Positions 9,751 to 15,046 of a stretch of 64,000 bases of DNA are shown here, one piece after another. The first letter of the stretch is position 1, and every line of letters starts with the position of its first letter. Under the pieces are notes generated by a model. It was not told the DNA's origin, searched no databases, and saw nothing but the letters and a program-made list of their open reading frames with translations. Location of the stretch: positions 26,889-90,888 of the IMG/VR virus record IMGVR_UViG_3300045922_000167; one strand, 5' to 3'. The position numbers and the translations under genes were made by a program. Origin of the DNA: a virus.

Positions 9751-9752
9751 AG

Positions 9753-10352
9753 TTACTCATTATTTTGCTTTTCTAACATTCCTAATATACCAGATTCTAT
9801 TAACGATAATTCCGCATTACCTCTAGATTTACCTGTTTTCTTATTTTCTACTTCAGCTTTAAGTTTCTTACCTAATTCTATTACTTTATCTAACTTAGTC
9901 ATTACGGTAACTACTGCATCTATGTTTTCCATAGTACATACATTATTATCTAATACCATCTGAATTTCCTCTATTTTCCTAAAGTAGGAATCTACCATTC
10001 GTTGTTCAGGTGTTACAAGTAAAGGTTTAACTATTTCACAAAAAGATTTGTACGTAGGATTCGTCAAGTACTCTTCTAATTTCTGATTATTTTGAAATAG
10101 TATCTTCTTTACTTCGTTACATCTACTTTCGTACGGGTATTTATAATACGGAGAATCTGGATCTTCAGTTAACGCAAAGTACTGAAGTAACTTATATCCA
10201 ATTTCTTTTTGATTCCAAGTAATTGGTTTAGTTATATTAACTTCGTTATCCTTTAATTCTTTAGGTAACGCCAATAACTTGTGAGTTATAGGTAGCAATC
10301 TAAGTTGATACGTTAACTCCGCTTCTTGTGTGTGATTAAATTCAAATATCAT
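9753..10352 (-). CDS. Protein upstream of terL, candidate small terminase
   Basis: About 199 residues from ATG 10352 (MIFEFNHTQE); an in-frame ATG at 10367 is also possible. The protein is mostly helical and charged; residues 130-185 form a probable coiled-coil (VVTVMTKLDKVIELGKKLKA). It is the first gene of the leftward late unit and immediately precedes terL, the usual place for the DNA-recognising small terminase subunit. A clear helix-turn-helix is not obvious, so function is positional inference. Confidence 0.5.
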   Translation of the reverse strand: MIFEFNHTQEAELTYQLRLLPITHKLLALPKELKDNEVNITKPITWNQKEIGYKLLQYFALTEDPDSPYYKYPYESRCNEVKKILFQNNQKLEEYLTNPTYKSFCEIVKPLLVTPEQRMVDSYFRKIEEIQMVLDNNVCTMENIDAVVTVMTKLDKVIELGKKLKAEVENKKTGKSRGNAELSLIESGILGMLEKQNNE

Positions 10353-10633
10353 ATTACAAATATACATAAGTAAATGAATTTATGTATACGTCTCCCCGTA
10401 CAGTACCGTCTTTGTATTTACACCCCCGTACTTAAATACTATTATTTACGTCCCCGTAGGGGTAGTACAAAAATTTATTTCTACGTAGGATTACGTTAGC
10501 TTACGTTCCTAACGTAGGATTTCGTAGGATTTCGTAAAAAATGTAATGTACGCAGAAAATGTAATGTACGCAGACGGAGGTTGACCCCTTAACAACCTCC
10601 CCCCCGAGCTTTAGCGGTAATTAAAATTAAGGT
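10353..10633. promoter_or_regulatory. Divergent repeat-rich intergenic region, promoter and/or origin candidate
   Basis: No gene is encoded. CCCCGTA occurs at 10394, 10424 and 10452 (the last within CCCCGTAGGGG); CGTAGGATT occurs at 10484, 10513 and 10523; an 18-bp unit ending ATGTACGCAGA is tandemly repeated at 10539-10556 and 10557-10574; GGAGGTTG/CAACCTCC forms a hairpin at 10576-10600. The leftward head genes and the rightward arm both start here, so promoters for both must lie in it. The three sets of direct repeats resemble operator or iteron clusters. Confidence 0.6.
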
Positions 10634-10930
10634 ATGAACCAAGAACCACAACCAAAAGTTGTGTTCAACGTGGAAACCTTGAATAAACTTCTCGCTGTAA
10701 GCGAGAGGTATACTCAAGGCGTTCCCGTGAACGCAGAAGTGGTAATTCGTGGTAGCAGGGGGTTCAAGATGCTGTCTGCGGACGGCATTTTGGCGCTCCC
10801 AGCGCCCACAATGCCACAGGAGATGTTGATCGCAGGGGAGACCCTACCCTGCGTATTTAAGGAAATTGGGGGCACGATTCGTGCCTCCCTTGATGTAGAG
10901 GCAGCACGGGCTGCTACATCAAGCAAGTAG
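10634..10930 (+). CDS. Small protein of unknown function, hairpin-rich gene
   Basis: 98 residues, first gene of the rightward arm. The sequence is soluble, with no signal peptide or motif I recognise; residues 38-70 look like paired beta strands (VVIRGSRGFKMLSADGILAL). The gene is markedly more G+C-rich than its neighbours. It contains at least eight perfect inverted repeats, for example 10647-10663, 10690-10706, 10719-10734, 10792-10806, 10831-10853, 10871-10885 and the 10-bp stem 10889-10898/10914-10923. It is followed at once by a strong terminator, so it is probably a monocistronic early transcript. Confidence 0.6.
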   Translation: MNQEPQPKVVFNVETLNKLLAVSERYTQGVPVNAEVVIRGSRGFKMLSADGILALPAPTMPQEMLIAGETLPCVFKEIGGTIRASLDVEAARAATSSK

Positions 10931-10943
10931 CCCGTGCATTGTC

Positions 10944-10975
10944 AACCCCCCGAGCTTCGGCAAGGGGGGTTTTTA
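10944..10975 (+). terminator. Intrinsic terminator after the 98-residue gene
   Basis: AACCCCCC (10944-10951) pairs with GGGGGGTT (10964-10971) around a GAGCTTCGGCAA loop and is followed by TTTTTATT. GC-rich stem plus T-run is the textbook rho-independent form. Confidence 0.9.
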
Positions 10976-11158
10976 TTGTTAACATCATAACATGTGTTCA
11001 CCACATTCGTTATGATGTTCGTTTTCGTAGCAATTAAAATACATATCATAACATGTATTTTAATTGGCCACCAAACACACGGGATGTGTGTCGTTACTCT
11101 TACGTAAAAGAGAGTTTATGCCAAGTTCACTTAAAACTGGCAATAAAATCTACCATTA
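10976..11158 (+). ncRNA. Non-coding run of successive stem-loops
   Basis: No ORF is present. Stems are AACATCATAAC 10981-10991 with 11009-11019 (11 bp, with a smaller ATGTG/CACAT stem inside), CAATTAAAATACAT 11031-11044 with 11053-11066 (14 bp perfect), CACAC/GTGTG near 11085-11100, CTCTT/AAGAG near 11097-11112, and TGCCA/TGGCA near 11119-11142. They fill the leader of the lipoprotein gene at 11159. This may be a structured leader, a small RNA, or DNA structure. Confidence 0.5.
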
Positions 11159-11488
11159 ATGGCTAGATATTTATTAATCATCGCTGCCATGTTGCTGATA
11201 GTTGCATGCGAGTCGGAGCACGAACTCCGCTTGCGTGAGCTGTCGGCAGTAGCTGACAAGCTGTCAAGTCTCGACAGCGCTGAGTTTCAGACTGAGATTA
11301 CAAATCTCAAGTCCGAAATGTGGCGCTACGAGGCAAAGGCGGAAAGGCTCGACTCTTTGTTCGAGCACACGCCTAATGACAGAGCCAGAGTCGAGCTTAG
11401 AGAAGAAGCTGAAAGGCTTCGTCTCGAAGCCAGCTATTCAAGGTATCTCCTTGATTTAGCTGAGACTCGCTGGGCTATTCGTCAGTAG
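11159..11488 (+). CDS. Small lipoprotein with coiled-coil
   Basis: 109 residues. A hydrophobic signal (LLIIAAMLLIVAC) with a lipobox ending at Cys17 marks export and lipidation. The rest is a charged helix with heptad-like Leu and Glu spacing, likely a coiled-coil. Phage lipoproteins of this size can be outer-membrane spanin parts or superinfection-exclusion proteins; neither is shown. The gene is G+C-rich compared with most of the window and contains many hairpins, such as GCTCGA/TCGAGC near 11346-11365 and GGCTTCG/CGAAGCC near 11416-11432. Confidence 0.6.
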   Translation: MARYLLIIAAMLLIVACESEHELRLRELSAVADKLSSLDSAEFQTEITNLKSEMWRYEAKAERLDSLFEHTPNDRARVELREEAERLRLEASYSRYLLDLAETRWAIRQ

Positions 11489-11719
11489 CGTAGCAGCGGA
11501 GTCCTAACTAAGCCTGAGGGATTCGGGTGAGGGTTAGGTGCAGTGAGCGACCACTGTATAAATCAGAGTCGCAACGGAGCAATGACTCCATCCAACAGCC
11601 CACCACACGTAAGTGTGGTGGTGCGATGTTGGTAGCTCTCAGTGGTAGATGAGAGAGCATAAAAAATTCGTCTCCCAGCGCTGGACTGATTTCCAGTAAT
11701 TATTTTTAATTAAAAAAAA
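11489..11719 (+). ncRNA. Structured non-coding RNA candidate with a 9-bp GC-rich stem
   Basis: No ORF of note. CCACCACAC (11600-11608) pairs with GTGTGGTGG (11613-11621) inside an outer CCAAC/GTTGG pair. CCTAAC/GTTAGG (about 11503-11541) and CAGTG/CACTG (about 11543-11557) form further stems; GCTCTC/GAGAGC (11635-11640/11653-11658) contains a CTCAGTG element; CTGGA/TCCAG lies near 11682-11695. It ends in an A/T-rich leader with nine A residues before the ATG at 11720. No known RNA family was recognised. Confidence 0.5.
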
Positions 11720-11914
11720 ATGAAATATATCTTCAAGTCAAACTTTGGGTGCGATGACACGCACCTAACATACGAGAAAGCCCTTGAATACTTAAAAGAA
11801 TGCGGAATAGAAAAGCCGCAAATGGAATTAAAAAATTTGAGGCAAAGAAAAATAAGGTTTATAGCACTAAGCATAAGTGACTTTTTTGGTCACCTTCGCA
11901 ATATAGACGATTAG
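11720..11914 (+). CDS. Small unknown protein
   Basis: 64 residues, MKYIFKSNFGCDDTHLTYEK at the start. Composition is ordinary, with an amphipathic helix near residues 17-30 and no export signal. The start is supported by the A-rich leader also used by the gene at 12141. Hairpins occupy the gene: GGTGCG/CGCACC near 11749-11766, GTGAC/GTCAC near 11877-11893 and ATAGACG/CGTCTAT spanning the stop. Function unknown. Confidence 0.55.
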   Translation: MKYIFKSNFGCDDTHLTYEKALEYLKECGIEKPQMELKNLRQRKIRFIALSISDFFGHLRNIDD

Positions 11915-12140
11915 TAACCGTCTATGTTGCAGGGAGTATTTTAATAGTTTTCACTCTCTAAATCAAGAAAACTATTCAAGGTTGGTGAATGCCCCGCAAG
12001 GGGCTAACCTTGTAAATATCTCACCATCTTGACGTAACGTGCAAGCGTCAAGATTATAAAGCACAACCCTGTATCAGGTTTAGGGGTGTTTACTGGTACA
12101 GGGTTCATCAAAACACCCATTATTTTAATTTTAAAAAAAA
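11915..12140 (+). ncRNA. Structured leader with pseudoknot before the 12141 gene
   Basis: Four stems follow each other: ATAGTTTTC 11944-11952 with 11967-11975; CAAGGTT 11977-11983 with 12006-12012 enclosing GCCCC-GCAA-GGGGC (11991-12004); ATCTTGACG 12026-12034 with 12046-12054; AACCCTGTA 12065-12073 with 12097-12105. The loop of the last stem contains GGGTGTTT (12084-12091), which is complementary to AAACACCC (12111-12118): an H-type pseudoknot ending 22 bp before the ATG. This is the layout of a cis-acting regulator or a processed small RNA; the class is unknown. Confidence 0.6.
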
Positions 12141-12419
12141 ATGGAAAAGACAATAAAACTTACTTCAGATGATTTGGTGGAGCTAATCCACCAAACCCAA
12201 ATGGACCTGCACAAACTCCATCTGGGAAAAGTCCTGAAATTGGAAATTATTCCGTTCAAACAGGCTTGCGAAGGCGAAAGGATAGCCTTCGAACCGTACA
12301 AAAGATACGGAAATTCGCTTATTTTATTGACAGAAGTAAACCAAGAAGAGGTCCACCTCACAATAAAAAAGCGAACCAAACTAATTCGCTTGGTGTACGA
12401 GCGAATTATTATAGACTAA
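12141..12419 (+). CDS. Small unknown protein downstream of a pseudoknot
   Basis: 92 residues, charged and probably helix-strand mixed (TIKLTSDDLVELIHQTQMDL near the start). No motif recognised. It starts after nine A residues at 12132-12140. The gene holds several inverted repeats: TTTGGTGG/CCACCAAA near 12173-12195, CCCA-ATGGA with TCCAT-TGGG near 12198-12229, GAAGGC/GCCTTC near 12270-12290 and AATTCGCT/AGCGAATT near 12384-12408. Function unknown; regulation by the upstream structure is plausible. Confidence 0.55.
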   Translation: MEKTIKLTSDDLVELIHQTQMDLHKLHLGKVLKLEIIPFKQACEGERIAFEPYKRYGNSLILLTEVNQEEVHLTIKKRTKLIRLVYERIIID

Positions 12420-12426
12420 AATAAAA

Positions 12427-12480
12427 TCAAGTACGTTAATCAGCTCTCGGTACTACCGCAGAATTGATTAACGTGCTTGA
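12427..12480 (+). other. Long stem-loop between two small genes
   Basis: TCAAGTACGTTAATCA (12427-12442) pairs with TGATTAACGTGCTTGA (12465-12480): 16 pairs, one of them G-U. A smaller CGGTA/TACCG stem lies in the loop. No T-run follows, so it is less like a terminator than a processing or regulatory element. Confidence 0.75.
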
Positions 12481-12499
12481 CGTTTATTTAATTTAACAT

Positions 12500-12703
12500 A
12501 TGCAAACCTTTAGTATAGATTTAACCAAATTCTTGAAGGAATTTGGGATTATTGAAAAAAAAGAAATTGCTGAATTCGAGAATTTCAGCAATTTCTTTTT
12601 TAACTCTATGGCTGGGGATGGTTTTTCCATCTCAAGCCAAAATGAGTTGGAGTCCCAAGTCAAAGCCCTCGTGGCGGCTTGGGCTTATCTGAAGCAACAG
12701 TAA
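12500..12703 (+). CDS. Small unknown protein
   Basis: 67 residues with Phe-rich and Leu-rich helices (FLKEFGIIEKKEIAEFENFS). No motif or signal peptide is recognised. Inside the gene AAAAAAGAAATTGCTGAA-type sequence near 12559-12576 is mirrored by its complement near 12585-12602, a stem of about 16 bp, and CCAAATTC/GAATTTGG lies near 12526-12547. A terminator hairpin starts five bases after the stop, so this may end a transcript. Confidence 0.5.
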   Translation: MQTFSIDLTKFLKEFGIIEKKEIAEFENFSNFFFNSMAGDGFSISSQNELESQVKALVAAWAYLKQQ

Positions 12704-12707
12704 AAAA

Positions 12708-12749
12708 CTACGCTAACAGTGACAGGGTTAGCGTAGTTATATTTTTTTT
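12708..12749 (+). terminator. Intrinsic terminator
   Basis: CTACGCTAAC (12708-12717) pairs perfectly with GTTAGCGTAG (12727-12736), then TTATATTTTTTTT follows. It separates the 12500 gene from the 12756 gene. Confidence 0.85.
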
Positions 12750-12755
12750 ACAGCT

Positions 12756-13067
12756 ATGAAAAAACTGATAAACCTTACTGGACATGACGTAGTCATTAAC
12801 GGTGAGATAATTGAACCTCGATTGAGATTAAGAGTAGAATTTGAAAAAACCTACGTTGACGGCTTATATGTCTTTCAAATTAAAGACAATACGCCTAAAC
12901 AACGTGAGGGTGTGTTATACATAGTTAGCGAAAAATACGCTAGTGTATTTAGGAGAAAAGATATAGTATTTCCAGTCAACCAATTACGTGACATTAACAA
13001 TAAAGTCATAGCGTGTGGGGGATTAGGATACTATAAAAGAATGAGACCAGAAAAAACATCTGGTTGA
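12756..13067 (+). CDS. 'INLTPH' family phage protein, copy 1
   Basis: 103 residues. The pattern INLTGHDVVI at the start, GVLYIVSEKYAS in the middle and NKVIACGGLGYY at the end matches two other proteins in this window (13747 and 14709) and a widespread uncharacterised family of phage and actinobacterial proteins. It is predicted to be a small mainly-beta domain. No catalytic residues are conserved between the three copies that I can point to. This copy is the most divergent, lacking the GLPEP segment. Function unknown. Confidence 0.6.
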   Translation: MKKLINLTGHDVVINGEIIEPRLRLRVEFEKTYVDGLYVFQIKDNTPKQREGVLYIVSEKYASVFRRKDIVFPVNQLRDINNKVIACGGLGYYKRMRPEKTSG

Positions 13068-13069
13068 TT

Positions 13070-13216
13070 ATGTTTGATAAATCTCTATCATGCAGAGATG
13101 ATAAATGTATGACGTGTCGGAACAACGAAAGAGTTCTATGTGTTATCTTAACCCCTCAACGTAGTGCACGGCGTTGGGGGATTTTTAATCCTCTCTGTGC
13201 AACCACTGAGTGTTAA
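13070..13216 (+). CDS. Short Cys-rich protein, possible zinc ribbon
   Basis: 48 residues, ATG 13070 to TAA 13214-13216, starting two bases after the previous stop. Cys residues occur as CRDDKCMTC, then ERVLC, then PLCATTEC; four of these could bind zinc. The frame is intact and closely spaced like its neighbours, and hairpins ATCTCT/AGAGAT and CAACG/CGTTG occur within it as in adjacent genes. Its last codons overlap a CTCAGTG element, so coding status is moderately supported only. Confidence 0.4.
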   Translation: MFDKSLSCRDDKCMTCRNNERVLCVILTPQRSARRWGIFNPLCATTEC

Positions 13217-13228
13217 TATCTTATTTCT

Positions 13229-13741
13229 ATGTGTGTAAAGATAAATAACAGATTAAGTTCCTACGAAGCCTACGTTAGGAACGTAAGGAACTTACTAATA
13301 GCTATACTCATCCTGTGTTCTTGTCGCCCATGCGAAAGGAACGTCAGGAACGATGTTATTCCTGTTAGTACTCAGTGTGAGATAAGAGAGATTAAAAATT
13401 TTATAGAATTAAAACATATCCTACAACGTTATGATATACCTTGTCAGGATATGTTCGTGAAAATAGCTATGTACGAAAGTGCATGGTTAAGTAGTAGTTT
13501 ACATGTTACGTACAATAATTCATTCGGTTGGTGTTATACTGAACATGAAGATATTTGTGCTAACGTGTATGGTAGCGCTCATTTTGCTTCTTACGAAAAG
13601 CAATTTGAGTTCATGGTTAAATGGGTTAACTTAAATCCTAAACGTCCCACCGAATCGTGTGAGGACTACTTTAGGAGAAGACATTACAATGTCGTTAACC
13701 CTAATTATTACAACATTTTAAGTAAAATCATAATCAATTAA
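13229..13741 (+). CDS. Peptidoglycan hydrolase, glucosaminidase-like, membrane-anchored
   Basis: 170 residues. A hydrophobic segment LLIAILILCSC (residues about 22-32) ends in Cys and looks like a signal anchor or lipobox. Residues 75-135 have the glucosaminidase pattern: IAMYESAW with the catalytic Glu, then NNSFGW (family NNLFGI), then a YGSAHFASYE segment and a conserved Trp. It would cleave the glycan backbone of the cell wall. A CTCAGTG element lies just upstream and another, inverted, inside codons 45-55. Repeated VRN/ERN codons come from repeats of AGGAACG. Endolysin or entry-associated lysin are both possible. Confidence 0.65.
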   Translation: MCVKINNRLSSYEAYVRNVRNLLIAILILCSCRPCERNVRNDVIPVSTQCEIREIKNFIELKHILQRYDIPCQDMFVKIAMYESAWLSSSLHVTYNNSFGWCYTEHEDICANVYGSAHFASYEKQFEFMVKWVNLNPKRPTESCEDYFRRRHYNVVNPNYYNILSKIIIN

Positions 13742-13746
13742 ATAAA

Positions 13747-14085
13747 ATGGAAAATATTCACAAAATAATCAATTTAACTCCCCACGTTATAAACGTGGTG
13801 GAGGATGACAAAATTATATTAACGTTACCACCTAGCGGCACTGTCGCTAGGGTTAAAACCGAAGAGTACGTCATAGGCGTACTCAATAAAACGGTATGTA
13901 TTTATGAGATAGAATTAGAGGAAGTCTACGGACTTCCTGAACCAGAAAAGGACACATTTTACATTGTGTCCTTAATAACGGCACAAAGCTTGAAAGGCGT
14001 CAGAAATGACATTTTAGTCACGCACGGAGCAATCCGTGATAGTAACGGCAATGTAATTGGCTGCAAGGGCTTTGCTCGTGTGTAG
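13747..14085 (+). CDS. 'INLTPH' family phage protein, copy 2
   Basis: 112 residues; the clearest member: INLTPHVINV at 8-17, LPPSGTVARV at 27-36, GLPEP, FYIVSLITAQ and GNVIGCKGF at the end. These are the family's characteristic blocks. Function is unknown in the family. The gene is six bases after the hydrolase stop. It contains six perfect short-loop hairpins: 13782-13798, 13831-13851, 13864-13884, 13919-13938, 13948-13973 and 14023-14038, with stems of 6-9 bp. A terminator follows. Confidence 0.65.
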   Translation: MENIHKIINLTPHVINVVEDDKIILTLPPSGTVARVKTEEYVIGVLNKTVCIYEIELEEVYGLPEPEKDTFYIVSLITAQSLKGVRNDILVTHGAIRDSNGNVIGCKGFARV

Positions 14086-14105
14086 CCTATATATATGATG
14101 TATAA

Positions 14106-14147
14106 AATAAGCCAAAGGACTTTACGTTCTTTGGCTTATTTGTTTTT
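14106..14147 (+). terminator. Intrinsic terminator
   Basis: AATAAGCCAAAG (14106-14117) pairs with CTTTGGCTTATT (14129-14140), a perfect 12-bp stem followed by TGTTTTT. It ends the transcript of the 13747 gene. Confidence 0.9.
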
Positions 14148-14158
14148 AAAGTGTTAAG

Positions 14159-14311
14159 ATGAAAGAAAACAAAAATAGTAAGTTTTTCAACTTACTTGTG
14201 AAAAAATACCCTAACGTACCCAGGAGTGTACTTAGGTGTATTTACGATTACTCCTATAACATAAAAGAACAATTAATCTTAATTTACAATATTTACAATG
14301 ACAGTCATTAA
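14159..14311 (+). CDS. Short basic protein of 50 residues
   Basis: ATG 14159 to TAA 14309-14311, overlapping the next gene by 14 bp. The product begins MKENKNSKFFNLLVKKYPNV and is rich in Asn, Lys and Tyr. It fills an otherwise empty 200-bp gap, has gene-like overlap with its neighbour and includes a TAAGTT/AACTTA hairpin like the surrounding genes. No function can be suggested. Confidence 0.4.
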   Translation: MKENKNSKFFNLLVKKYPNVPRSVLRCIYDYSYNIKEQLILIYNIYNDSH

Positions 14312-14537
14312 AAAAATTAATTTCAAAAAACAACAAATTGTAGCTTCAAACGTAAGCTACACGTTGTTTGAATACCACAACGAGGTGTGCAACATAATGG
14401 GCGCTGCTGGCTGCCCCAAAGCAGAATTACCAGCGCTTGGTGATGTTGTGTCCTACTTCGATCTATACGAACTATATGGATCGTATGACCCACAAAAATG
14501 TGCAGTAATTTTGTTAAAAAAGAAACTTTACATATAA
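14298..14537 (+). CDS. Small unknown protein
   Basis: 79 residues, starting MTVIKKINFKKQQIVASNVS. The centre has CNIMGAAGCPKAELPALGD with two Cys six residues apart, and the end is hydrophobic. No family recognised. Its TAA overlaps the next ATG by one base (TAATG), so the two are translationally coupled. GTAGCTT/AAGCTAC (near 14340-14360) is one of several internal hairpins. Confidence 0.5.
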   Translation: MTVIKKINFKKQQIVASNVSYTLFEYHNEVCNIMGAAGCPKAELPALGDVVSYFDLYELYGSYDPQKCAVILLKKKLYI

Positions 14538-14749
14538 TGGGTCTGTATCTGTGGAATGTAAAAAAAGAAAACAATACTTACGAAACCAAGTATTGTGATC
14601 TGCGACACATAGTATCCTTAGTAAAAAAGGAACTAATCTTAAAAGCTCAAACCGTTTTAGACGGTGTGATAGTTACAGTAAAACATGAAAATGATGAAAA
14701 CGATGAAAATGATAAATCTACTCCAGCACAACATCAAAATGCTGGATGA
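14537..14749 (+). CDS. Small unknown protein with acidic Asn/Asp/Glu tail
   Basis: 70 residues from ATG 14537, chosen because it overlaps the previous stop; an upstream ATG at 14498 in the same frame is less likely. The end contains HENDENDENDK encoded by a 9-bp repeat (GATGAAAAC-type). The last 41 bases overlap the start of the 14709 gene. It contains CAATACTT/AAGTATTG near 14563-14586. Function unknown. Confidence 0.45.
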   Translation: MGLYLWNVKKENNTYETKYCDLRHIVSLVKKELILKAQTVLDGVIVTVKHENDENDENDKSTPAQHQNAG

Positions 14750-15038
14750 AAATCTGCAAATAAGACAAGAAATCCCATCTGAGGGATTAGCATGGGTAGA
14801 GCAACGTTATCTGATTAAAGATAACGTTGCTGGTGTTCCCGTACTTGATGTTGAGTACGGTAATATTAGCGGCCTTCCAGAGCCGCAAGATGGCGTTGTG
14901 TATATCGTTAACGGATTAGTAGCAGCTGTTGCTGCTGCTAGAGGTCGGAATGACGTGTATTCTGTACACGTTCAGAAAAATAATAAGAAGATTATCGGGG
15001 TTAAAAGCCTCGTACTACCGCAAAAACTAATATTTTAA
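14709..15038 (+). CDS. 'INLTPH' family phage protein, copy 3
   Basis: 109 residues from ATG 14709 (MINLLQHNIKML); the frame is open back to ATG 14685, but the 14709 start aligns with the other copies. It keeps GLPEPQDGVVYIVNGLVA and the closing KIIGVKSLVL. It replaces PPSG with IPSEG. Inside are the 12-bp perfect stem 14801-14812/14819-14830 and 7-bp stems at 14839-14860, 14920-14940 and 14953-14971. Family function unknown. Confidence 0.6.
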   Translation: MINLLQHNIKMLDENLQIRQEIPSEGLAWVEQRYLIKDNVAGVPVLDVEYGNISGLPEPQDGVVYIVNGLVAAVAAARGRNDVYSVHVQKNNKKIIGVKSLVLPQKLIF

Positions 15039-15046
15039 TTAATAAC

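Noticed and set aside
10714-10926. Minus-strand frame opposite the 98-residue gene
   Set aside because: The gene is so rich in inverted repeats that the opposite strand also reads open; the plus frame has the leader and terminator.
12131-12379. Minus-strand frame opposite the 92-residue gene
   Set aside because: Shadow frame; no leader, and the plus gene fits the operon.
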